DNA of 64,000 bases, taken from Cephalotrichum gorgonifer. Taxonomy: Eukaryota; Ascomycota; Sordariomycetes; Microascales; Microascaceae. Under the pieces are notes generated by a model. The model was not told the DNA's origin. It saw nothing but the letters and a program-made list of their open reading frames with translations, and did not search any database. The stretch spans positions 1,350,744 through 1,414,743 of the forward strand of contig ONZQ02000009.1 in the NCBI GenBank assembly GCA_900312665.1, written 5' to 3'. Both the position numbers and the translations under genes were made by a program. Positions 32,661 to 43,253 of this stretch are shown here, piece after piece (position 1 is the first letter of the stretch; each line of letters starts with the position of its first letter).

Positions 32661-35600
32661 CTTTCGTGATGGGGTGTGAGAACAATTTGAAGGGGGGAGA
32701 GCTAGGCAAGAGTTGCTGCTTCGTGCTTCGGAGAAAGAAGCAAGAATAAACGGGTCCGGAGGGTGGAGACGCCTGCTTCTTATCAATGTACTACTCCATG
32801 CTTTAGCATTTCCTGGCCGCATTCCGGAGGCCCCATTGCGGAGGGGGCAGGGGAGAACGGGAGAGGGGGAAGGGACGGGCAAGGCCCCGGGGGAGGGGAT
32901 TTGCATATTGGGTTACATTCAATTCCCGCAGTCGTCAACCAGCCGCCCCTCCCGGTGTGCAAAACCATTCTATTGTCCCTGAGAGAACATTCCGCCAAGC
33001 AAATATGGTGAGAAACGTGGTGCTGGCGCTACCGCATTCAGATGCAAACTCCGCTCAGCAAGGTGCCCCCGCGTGGATTCACGTTGCATCCCAAGCGGGG
33101 ACGTAGGGTGTGATCCTGGATTGGATGTTTCTCGGTGGGGCCAGCGTATCCTCGCTGCACCCCTGCAAGGGTCCCCGGGAAATTCTTTTCAGGTTGCAAG
33201 AGCCGGGATTTGGGGTCAGAACCATGGGCGGATTCCTTCGGACGCCCCCCTTCGAGAAGGACCCGAGGTGGGGAGGGAGGGGGGAAGCGTGGGGGAATGA
33301 GGGGGACAGAGTCCAGGGGGGTTGGGGGAGGTCATGAGGTTTATTAGTTGAATTCCGCACTTATTTGGATGCTTTACCCCCGTCGGATTGATGAGGATCC
33401 GGGATTGCTTCCGGACGGCCCCGGCGGGGTCCTCATTTGTTTTGGACAAGCATGGAGCGGGGGAGCTAAGACTGGCTTCCGAGGAGGGGCTAGTTATTAT
33501 TATCATAACGAATATTAGTGCGGAGGCTGGGTTATTCTATTTTGGCCCTTTTTGGAGGGCTACCTCGGGAATGGCTACTCGTACAACAGTGGCCGTATTT
33601 CTACGGCAATCCAAGTGCTCCAGCCAGGGCGGGCTTACGTACAATACCCGGCCAAGGAGGCGGGCGGCCAGAGCCATGGAAACCGCAGCAGGGTTTACAC
33701 TATACACATACAGAGATCATCATATGCAGGAAGGAGGCTGGATGCTACTGTCTGCAGTCTACACTCTGCAGTGATCCGCAGCAACCTGTACCAGGGAATA
33801 TTCATGCAGGTATGGCGCCAATATTAAGATCCTGCATTCTACCAGTGCCCAGGAGGCCGGGTCTCCTGTCCGGCCTGTGCTTTACGGCCTGGAGCTGGCG
33901 GAGTAGCCCCCGGAGTCGGCCCACCACCATGCCATTCTGGGGCGCCGAGTCCGATAGAAAACGCGGGGAAGCCAATATTGATGCACAGTGGAGGCTTAGT
34001 CTCCGGCAATGACGTGCGAAGTTGTCCCGGAAAGGCATAGGGAGGAGTTGTCAAACCTAAACTCGGTGTAGGGAACTACTAAAGACTAGACTCGGTAACG
34101 GTAAAGGCGGGGTAGTTGCATCTCGGGAGATGCACCACACCTCGTGAGACGGGGAAAGAAGTGGGGCCTAATACTGCGTGGTCTTTGGCAATATCGAAAA
34201 GATACAGAGGAGCCCTCGCCCTGGTCTCGTATCATGGTTAAAGGAGAAGACGGCAGCTACTCGCACCGGCCGGCTTGCGGGAGGGCGCTCGTTTGGTACA
34301 TTGTGTCTTCGAGTATCTCTCCATTTTATGTCCCGGTATAAACGAGCATTATAACTCACACAAAACTTGTGCTAATGTCGCCAATTATTAGTTATGCAGG
34401 TTCACACCTAATAATGCCTTACGAGGATCTCAATACACAAATATTAACACTATACATCGACGGAACACTCCCGCACATTAGTTAAAGTCCAGGCTAGGTG
34501 GACCCCAATATAAATAAAATCACTCCTGGAAGAGAGAACCAGGTAACTGAAGAGTTCAAAACCAGACTTACTACTATGTATGTATTGCACTGTACTCTAT
34601 ACAAGTAAGCCAGTTTCCGTTACCAGGGGTGAATACGCCACCGATCGCGGGTAGGCGCGTGGCAGCAATCAGAGGCACCAATGTTGCCAGGTCGATTGAT
34701 GTGGCGCTAGAAGCTCCGAAGTTCAAATCTAGAAGGTCCACTCGCCAATCACCTCCCGTAGAGCTTCAGCCAAGCCAATTGACAGAACGCCCCATAGTCC
34801 CGTTCTTCATCCGATCCGATACTGGACGATATCCGAATCCGAGGACCCTTTCGGACAGGCATCTTAGCAAACCTCTCGGTTATCTAGAAACCCCTATCTC
34901 TTCCTAAAAAAAAAAAAAAAAAACTGTCTGCGTAAAGAATGAAGCTTCCCTCTTTCTGTCTCGGCTCTGAAGTATCATTTTTCCTCCGCGCAACTCCTCC
35001 ACGTTAAAAACCTCATCAGAAGCTAAGGCTCGCGGCATAGCTTGTGCTCCTCGGTATAGCGTTGCGTCCGAACCCGGATCTGCCGGCCGCGGTGGAATGG
35101 ACCATTTCCTACTAGGGACATAGATACCGGCTTGTAGCTCCATAGACCCTCGCTGTAATATTACCATACACTTTGGTGAGTTCATCACCGCCACAGTTTG
35201 ACTTGCCGCCAATGTGCTCGGTTATCCCGGAGTTGGGCACGGGGACTGTGGGTGTTTCAGTTCCGTAGTGGGAACGCCCCTCACCTTCGTGATAGACATA
35301 TAGCACTGGTATACGGGCTGGGAGCGAATACTGCGTTGGATCTTGCTTTAGTGCTCCATCATTCCAACGAGTCTCACGGAGAGATGTTATTAATATGTGA
35401 ACTATGATAATCGACAACCCATACATATAGGCTCGCTCCATCCCGACCGGCCGGTTGTAAGACAATCCCAGTTTCCATCCTCTCCCCATTCCAAAACAAC
35501 ACACAAGTCTGTTATAGATAGAACATGTATACAAGAGCAGCTTATCTGCGTAAAATATTCAGCCTTGTGCTAATGACTGTTGGTTTAAGTTGATAAGCTA

Positions 35601-35992
35601 ATAAGACAGCATAATAACTATGCCTTGTTTGCACAAGAATCCGGATCCTCGGCAATGGACATCTCCACCCAGCCCATCATCCTCTTCCACCAAGCTTTTT
35701 TACCCCTCCTGATCGGCGGTATTGCAACCATGCAGGCCAATCAGGACAGTGTATGATCCGGGCACTTCTGATGTGAGACAAAGGCCACCTCCCAAATTAC
35801 GGTGACTTTTCAGGGGAGGGCAGGTAATAGCAACATTATTTTCCTTTGGTTCCTGGTCTTGCTACTTCTCCACTTCTCAATTCGAGAGGAGGCCAAGCAC
35901 CTTTAGCCTTGAAACGATCCCCCTCTTCCTCTCCGCTTCCTCACCCAGCCCTACGAGAAGTCGGGTCTCGACCGGCGCTAGCACATCCGGAA
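32661..35992. other. Long gene-free stretch
   Basis: No gene recognised over 3.3 kb. It includes the GMC upstream region, G-rich DNA near 33265-33335, an AT-rich part around 34370-34620, and an A18 run at 34906-34923. A 17-A run also lies at 30530-30546, just outside. Open stretches are short and motif-free. No terminal repeats were found. Confidence 0.45.
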
Positions 35993-36945
35993 ATGTCCGC
36001 GTCCCCCTCCGGTTTCGCGCTCCGCAAGAACGGCACCTGCGGCGCCGCAGAGGTCGACTGCGGCAGGACCGTGGCCCCCTACCGCGCCTGCTGTCCCGAG
36101 TCGTCATTCTGTCCGACTCAGTATAACGTCGACGTACGAAATCCCCGCGGTTAAACACGCCCTAAACCGGACGCGCTGTTACCAAGTCGCGTTTCCTTTT
36201 TTTGGTTCGTTTCGTTTGGCTAAGGAATTGGTATTGACGCGCGCTTTTGGAGGAGGTCTAGTGTTGTCCGTCTTCGAGCAATTGCACGGCAGAATTGGTC
36301 CGCGAGCCCCATTGCGCAAACACGACGTGGGACCTGTACGACAACGGCGGGTACTTCTGCTGCGAGAAGGGGCTGGTCGGATATGCCGCGACGACGAACA
36401 GCAACGGGTGTGCGCAGCCGGGATATGCATTCCAGGATGGGGAGACGGTGTTGAAGCTGATCAGCGCTGGGGAAGGTAAATCTGAACCTACTCTCCCTTT
36501 ATACTCTTCTTGTCCTATTCCAGGAGCCTCCCCTCTGCGACATCTTCGTTGCCCTCGAGACTAATGGTTCACCTTGGGACTAGATCCAGCGACCGCGACT
36601 CCAGATGCGACACGAAGTACGAGCGGTCCCGAAAACCCCACTGGAACACCCCCCGATAACGCCCCCGCCGTGTCCGAGACGTCTCTCCCCGCGACAAGCT
36701 CCGGTCCGCCAGTCGCTGCGATAGCAGGCGGGACCGTGGGGGGAGTGGTGGCGCTGGTAGCTGCCGCGGCGATGTGGTGGTTCCTGAGGAGGAAGAGGAG
36801 GGCTAACTTGCCACCGGAGGAGAAGGTGAAGGAGGCTGATGTGAGGGTGGCAGCGATTCCTCCCAGCGAGCTGGATGGTGAGACGCCCCGGAAGCAACCT
36901 GGGCAGCTGCCGGCGCAGCATGGAGTTAGTGAGTTGCCAGGGTAG
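35993..36945 (+). CDS. Cys-rich single-pass membrane protein
   Basis: Three exons, 35993-36133, 36262-36475 and 36584-36945, with introns of 128 and 108 nt; the product is 238 residues. The Cys-rich ectodomain has NGTCGAAEVDCG, YRACCPESSFCP, CCPSSSNCTAELV, PHCANTTWDLYDNGGYFCCE and GLVGYAATTNSNGCAQPGY. A Ser/Thr/Pro stalk precedes one membrane helix (PVAAIAGGTVGGVVALVAAA) and a WWFLRRKRR stop-transfer; the cytosolic tail is about 55 residues. I recognise the ectodomain pattern from uncharacterised filamentous-fungal surface proteins. No clear N-terminal signal is visible from this ATG, so the start may be further upstream or insertion may use the internal helix. The exon joins are supported by restoration of the CC motifs and phase. 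Confidence 0.8.
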
Positions 36946-38001
36946 AGGGGGTGGATATGGACGGGCTGGGGGAGCTATATACCAGATTTGTGTATTATAT
37001 CCGGACATAGGGCGTTAGTTAAAAACACGGTGTGCATTCGTGTGGCTGAGTGCTTAGGCTCGCAACAGGTAGCCTTGGAGTTTACAATGGGGAATAGCCT
37101 ATCCATATCGGAATTATGGCCTGGAACTTTACAAGGTGAGGCTGGATCATCCCTCCAGCTACTGTTTCCAGAGCGATGCGATAGATGCGCTCACATTGTT
37201 ATGTGATAGGAAGGCAGTGCCTAGGGATATACTCAAGGTAAATGAAGCATACAGAACCAGTTGTAATCCCAAGATTAGAAAACCTGCATTTGGGTATTGA
37301 TTCGGACTTCAGGCAAATATGCGGACTGAACTATACGTCCTGGGTGTCCTCCGAGAGCGGTGTCGCATTGCCTATGCTGCAGTCAGGAGAGGCATATAGA
37401 CATACACTGCTTACTTGTAGAAAGATAAGAATACAGCAGCTAGATATAGAACTCAGAGGTTGGGAGTCATCGCATCCACATCTTCAGCCTAACTTGTGCA
37501 ACCAGACCATTCAGCTGATTGGCGTAACACTGCCATTTCCAATACTCTCGCAGCAAGCTTACGAGGTGCAAAGCTGGTTGGTCGAAGCATATGCACCCAA
37601 CGCCATATCTCAGCCTTGCCATGTCACTATCTGATCCTCGCAAGCTTCAACTCTCATCGTCACCCAGCTATTCTGATCGGTACTGGCCGGCTGTATCCTT
37701 ATTTTCAGAGGCTACCCTCCCCTTTAGGGGAGTCTTTCTGCCCCTTACCCCTGGCGCTTTGTCCTCCGGTGGCAGTTGCCTTCACAGCCCTCCACATTAT
37801 CATTGTTCCTTCTCAAGGGCCCAGAGCCCTTTTCAGGTGCACTGAACTGAGTCTCTCTCAGTTTTTTAGGCCATGCTCTTTCTCCCACTCTAGGATTGGG
37901 CACATATCCCACCTCTCCCTCTTCCGCCTACTCCTCCTGAACACACCCAGATAACAAGACACGAGAGCACTGCCTACAGCCCTTGGTTCCAAATACGCAT
38001 C
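36946..38001. other. Intergenic region with one unsupported open frame
   Basis: An ATG frame at 37242-37634 (130 codons) has no recognisable domain. The last 300 bases are pyrimidine-rich and probably the leader of the J-domain gene. Nothing else is seen. Confidence 0.4.
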
Positions 38002-38878
38002 ATGGCGCCCTCCTTCCCTACCGATGACTACTACTCCGTCCTCGAAGTCGACCATGGAGCAGATATGGCGACAATCAGAGCGAGTTATAAGCGCCTAGCT
38101 AAACTGCGACACCCCGACAGGAACCTGGGGGACCCCTCGGCGACTGCCACCTTCCAGCGCGTAAGTTTACCACCTCATTCTCTTATACAACCAGATGTAT
38201 CCCTAATATATTCTTTTTTAATAAAAATAAAGAAAATGGGTGCTAAGAATAGGTTCTATACGATGTATATAGCTCGGGGCGGCATACTCCACCCTGTCCG
38301 ACCCAAATAAGAGGACGGCTTATGATCGGCAGCGCGTCCAGAGGTCAGAAAAGAAAGCCACGAACATGTGGGGGACGGGTAACGCGGAGAAGGCCTCTCA
38401 AGAGGAGTGGTGGAAGGAGTATGGTGAGCGGGTGAGGAGACGTAACGAGGAGTACGCGGAGCAGGAGAGGAAACGTAGGGACGAGAAGCTGGCGGAGGAG
38501 AAGAAGCGAGAGGCGGCGGCTGAGGCCAGACGGAGGGAGGAGTATGCAGAGCAGTTGAGGAAGCGTATGGAGGAGAAACTGGCGGAGGAGAAGAGGCGGG
38601 CGGCGGCTGCTGAGGAGAGACGGAGGAAGGAAAGGGAAGAGTGGGATAGGCAGGAGCTGGAGTGGAGGGTGCAGGGTGAGAAGTGGAAGAGGAGGGAAGA
38701 GAGGTGGAAGAAGCTGGCGGAAGAAAGGAAGGCCGACGAGGAGAGGAAGGCGGAGGAGTGGAGGGTGCAGGGGGAGAAGTGGAAGGAGAGAGAAGAGAGG
38801 TGGAAGAAGTTGGCGGCGGAGAGGGAGTCGGAGGAGGAGAGGAGGAGAAGGGAGGAGGAAGACGATTACATTTTGTAG
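38002..38878 (+). CDS. J-domain protein with repetitive charged coiled coil
   Basis: Two exons, 38002-38160 and 38273-38878, with a 112-nt intron (GTAAGT to ATATAG), encode 254 residues. The J domain (about residues 8-72) has DYYSVLEVDHGADMATIRAS, YKRLAKLRHPDRN with HPD, and AAYSTLSDPNKRTAYDR. The rest is almost pure Glu/Lys/Arg helix built from two kinds of tandem repeat, including two copies of WRVQGEKWK.REERWKKLA. It ends EEEDDYIL. No Gly/Phe, zinc-finger or membrane segment is present, so it is a class C J protein that would recruit Hsp70 through a coiled-coil partner. Cytosolic or nuclear location is inferred. The intron sits right after the TFQR segment, the same place and phase as in the J-domain gene at 27.4-28.0 kb, indicating paralogy. 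Confidence 0.85.
38447..38818 (+). repeat. Coding tandem repeats, 2 x 90 bp and about 2 x 96 bp
   Basis: Units of 30 residues start EEYAEQ(E/L)RKR and end AAAE(A/E)RRR (38447-38626). Units of 32 residues start EWRVQGEKWK and contain REERWKKLA (38660-38818, the second incomplete). The DNA is purine-rich throughout on the + strand. Confidence 0.85.
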
Positions 38879-41073
38879 ACGCAGGTGCGGGACGGTGTGC
38901 AGGCATATAGTTTGGATAGTTCATGTGTATTCTATGTCAACCTGTTGGATATAAGTGGCAGTCTGCAATCGAGAACTATATGTGCCCTTTTTCCTATCGA
39001 CACCCCATACCCGATCGATTATTTCCTCCCTACGAATAGTAGCTGTGCTTACCTTGACTGTATATTTCCATTCACAGCGAACCAAAGTACCTGAAAATGC
39101 AAATGCCAGAACACGGCACAGAGGGATGATTTGGTTTTAGGCCCTCGTGTCCCTCCACCACGGACGACAACTTATAAGCCGTCGTTTTCAACGATATTTC
39201 CCCGTGTAGCAACCAGCTGTAGGAGGATCATCGGCCCTATTTCGTATGAAAACAACATATTCTCAGGTTCCCCATGAGATTGCGGCCGTTATGTTTGGCG
39301 AGATTGCTACCATAGAGTCATCGAATCCATGGGAGAGCATTGGGCTTCTCCCCCAGGGTAGGGAGCAACTCCATGACTGTCATTCATATAATATAGAAGG
39401 GCTAGATCGACCCGACCTGGTTCACAAGTACTAGTCGAAGCGACAAAGGCGTCCGTCATTGACGGATAGCCAAAGGGGAAAAAAATCTTCTAGGCGAGTT
39501 TATAGGTGCTAGGAAGCCAGCTTTCCAAGTTATAAAGAAAGGGTTAGAGATTCTGAGACACGTACGTCACGAACGACAGTTGAAGATATGTCAAACAGCC
39601 CATGCAAGACAGATCGTCAGCGGGAGAGCCCGCACCTCGTTCCTCGAGAACTGTTCCTGTTCCTTTGCCTTCGGTACCTGCATGCCCTTTCGTCTTAGAG
39701 GTTCGTTTAAGAGGCGACGACACAACAGACCAAGTTCAATCCCTTCCAGCATGTCCCATCCTAGGCCCGATCTGTACCCATTGTTTAGATCCCATGTTTG
39801 AGATATCCCAGCGAGTTGCCTGAGCCCGGTCCAGGTAATACGGGCCCACGGGCCGGCCCACGCTATATGGACAAAGAGCGAGATCGGGCCGGCCATTCAT
39901 CATCCTGGGCTTGACATCGATTTATATAGGGTGCGATGTGCTATATCCCACTGAGGCTTCAACCCGTACACGAACCAATTCGCATGACTAAGAAAAGTAC
40001 ATTGACTCAGCGTTCTACCAATTTTCCAGGTATCTCCAGGTACCAAATCTCAGGATTTATCCTTTCATTCCTCTTTTGCAAATTCATACTAGATCATCAA
40101 ACAGCTCGATCCAAGCCTTCAGTGGCTCCAGAGGATCTAGGGGCTTTATAAACCTTTGGACTTCAAGGTGGCATAATCACAGGTAGGTAGGGTCGAGTAT
40201 CAAGGTGGAAAGGGGATGAGGTTATGTTTGGTGACGATTAAGCAGGAACTGAATAAAAACCCCAGATTTAGTACTTGCGTCTACATAGAAATTGGGTAAA
40301 ATACGGAGTCAGTGTACACCTCCTTAGTCACCCTGATCATGACAAGACAGGGATAGCATCCAATAGGACAGAGACAAATCCCGCAGGCCGTCCTCTCACA
40401 CGCCTTGATGTCATCGCCGTGCATTTGTCGCAGACCACACGGCCCTGAATCAGGGACTTTGTTCCCTTCGTCCAGTGTGGTTTTCGCCCAATCAGCGGCT
40501 GTCGTGTCGTGTGCCCACCGCTGCTGTACAAGCACACCACCCACCCACTCGCACGGCAGGCATATCCCTCGCGCCCACCCACGCACGCCACGCCGGCTGA
40601 GGGATAGTACATGTAGGGATGGATGCTTGCTTGTTTCCAACGTTTCCAGAGGCAAAGCAGAGACCCGAGGCTCACACAATTCGGCCACACCCACCACCAT
40701 TCCTTCGATAAGGCAAATCCCCGCGATATTTCTCAACACCTCCCGCCCGCCGATCGTTCCACCTCCCCTGGAACCCGCTCGAGAGTGCGCATTCAGACTC
40801 GGTCGCATTTTATAGAAGTGCCCTCTGGCGCTCAACGATTCCGCTCTCTCTCCTTCCCCCACGCCCCCCGCCGCCCGCGGCTACGTACCCGACGTCGGGC
40901 AACCTCGCTCCACACTTGTCGCTCTCCTAACGCCTCGCTTCACACGACCACCACGAGCCTCTCCTCGAACTCCATTCTCGCATTTCCCCACTCCCCCCCT
41001 GCGAGACCGACGATAACAACGACCGCCCGCCCACCTAATAATATAATCCCCGCTCCCTCTCCGCCCGCCCACA
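38879..41073. other. Intergenic region
   Basis: No gene is recognised between the J-domain gene and GID4. From about 40620 to 41073 the + strand is C/T-rich with many CACC and CCCC words, typical of a fungal promoter and leader; this probably belongs to GID4. This stretch marks the change from sparse to dense gene content. Confidence 0.5.
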
Positions 41074-42553
41074 ATGCCAAACACCTTCCGCAACACCTCC
41101 AGCCCCTCCCACAACCCGTCATGTCCAGAACCAGACGATAACTCCTCCTCCGGCCGGCCCCCCAACCGCCGCCTGTCGTCCTTCTTCGATCGGGGGACCA
41201 CACCGCCCGCGCCCACGGGCGAGGACCCCCACCTCTCCCTGTTCGGGCGGTCCTCCTCGTTCCTGAGTCAGACGACGACGACCACCACCCCCGCAGCCGC
41301 GGCCGCACCCACAGACGAAGACGTCGTCGCCAGGACCAGGTCAGCCTTCAACCCGGCCTCGGCGACGACGCCCGACTTCACATCGACGATCATGACCGTC
41401 GTTGACCACGAGCCCACCTCGCCGTCGACGGCACGCTCCCGATCCCGATCTGCGACGCTCTCCCCTGCCACGGTGTCGGCCCAGTCCACACCCGCGCGGG
41501 ACGCGCCTCCCCCGGGCGGGACGAGCACGAGTATGGATACGGACTCGGTGAAGGGGTCTGATAGGGGGGATGCGGGCGAGGCCGAGGCAGAGAGTCCCTG
41601 CGGCCCTCGCATGGAAGGGAAGAGCCTTGACTTTAGGGAATACACGGCGCAGCGGAAGGGGATGTACTCTGCTACATCGATGGGCGCGGATTACTCTAAC
41701 TTACGGGTGAGTTGCGCTCCACCCCACTGACCCCAGACACTAAACTTAGGGCGCTTGGCATCTTTGTGCTGACTCGAAATGGACTCGTAGGCAATCACGA
41801 CGTCCCCGTCTTCATTTCTACGGGCGGGGACCAGGTTCCAAGGGACGCAGAAGTCAGACAGGCAGGTGTACCATGTGTCGGTGGAGATTAAGCACGTGGA
41901 TCTACGCGAGTCGTTCCTGTGCGGCTATCTGCGTATCCAGGGTGAGTTCCTCAATCCCCCCCTTCTTCCTTCCATTCACTCCTTCTCCCTCCCTTTCTCA
42001 CATCCTCGCCCTACCGCGACTCACATGCTAACCAACCCCGCTGCTCAGACCTAACCGAAGACCACCCGACCCTCACGACCTACTTCGAAGGCGAGATCCT
42101 CGGCGCGAAGCACCACTTCATAACCCCGCACGAGTCCTGGGGCGCGAAGCCGGCGGACGACATCAGCCACTGGTCCAAGTTCGCCGCCTTCCGGCCCTAC
42201 CACCGCGCCGCGGCGCGCCGGAACGCGAGCAGCCCCGTCTTCATCCCCGAGCACGCGCAGCAGGAGCACATATTCATGCGGTGGAAGGAGCAGTTCCTCG
42301 TGCCGGACCACCGCGTGACGACGATACGGGGCGCGAGCTTCGAGGGGTTCTACTATATCTGCTTCAACCAGATCAAGGGGGAGGTTAGCGGGATTTACTT
42401 CCATAAGAAGAGCGAGAGGTAGGTTCCCCCAGCGCCCGACCTAAGATTGACTACGGGAGCATTGGAGACTAACAACTAGACACTAGGTTCCAACAACTCG
42501 AGCTCAAACACGTGGAGGACAGGGGCTGCTTCGCCGCCGTCGAGTTTCGATGA
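41074..42553 (+). CDS. gid4: GID complex substrate receptor GID4/VID24
   Basis: Four exons, 41074-41706, 41791-41941, 42049-42418 and 42487-42553, with introns of 84, 107 and 68 nt; 406 residues. The first ~200 residues are Ser/Thr/Pro-rich and disordered. The VID24 beta-barrel then runs YHVSVEIKHVDLRESFLCGY, LRIQDLTEDHPTLTTYFEGE, HWSKFAAFRPYH, FMRWKEQFLVPDHRV, IRGASFEGFYYICFNQ and ends AAVEFR. In yeast Gid4 binds N-terminal proline degrons of gluconeogenic enzymes and docks them on the GID/CTLH ubiquitin ligase during glucose recovery. The core matches that family closely, and the disordered N-terminus is longer than in yeast. It converges with TRM11, about 700 bp between stops. Confidence 0.92.
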
Positions 42554-43253
42554 TACATATCCCCCCCGTCGACCCTCGGCAGTAAGGGCCTCTCCACGCT
42601 CCTCTCCGCCCTCGCCATAGCTCTTCCCTCGGACGGACTTTTTTTTCGTGTCTTTTTTCTTTGCAGGCTTATAGTTCTTTCTTTCTTCTCGTTTCTCATC
42701 TTTTTTTTTGGCAGGCATACAAAACTGGCTTGTTGCAGACATTATTTTGGCACAAAGTTTGTCCGGGGGAAACGAATGGAAAGGGGGGTTTTACCCAGTT
42801 CGGGTGAGGAGAGGGGAAGAAGGGTTGACATCGAAAAGGATGGGATTTCTGGACCCTTGGGGAGGCCGGTTGAAACGATGTTTTGATGTCGCTTGACGTC
42901 CGCGCCTTTTTCTCATGATGAGCGGACTTTTTTGTTTTGTTAAGAGGTAAATACATATGGAGGGGGAGTACAAAGGTCAGGGAACAAAGGGGGACAGACA
43001 GACAGATGGTAGGGAGGTGTTTTCTTCTTTCTTCTCATTAATGTTAGCGAGGAGGCGGGTGGAGGGATGGATATACGGGCAAGACGGCTTCCATAGACGG
43101 AGCTGGGGAATTTGCGAAAACATTTCAGCTGGTACCACCCATACAGATACAAGAATTCCGCCTGGCCGCTTGTGAAATTCTCAGGTGAAACTTTGCTCTC
43201 TGTGTAAAATGTCTTTTTGTATATTCCGTCTATTGGCTGTTTTTTCTTCTCTC
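42554..43253. other. Convergent 3' region between GID4 and TRM11
   Basis: T-rich and C/T-rich stretches (42635-42720) fit 3' untranslated DNA. No gene recognised. Confidence 0.5.

Noticed and set aside
34906..34923. A18 run as the end of a retroelement
   Set aside because: No reverse transcriptase or other element sequence is upstream.
37242..37634. Plus-strand ATG frame of 130 codons
   Set aside because: No recognisable domain or neighbour support; the length is plausible by chance.
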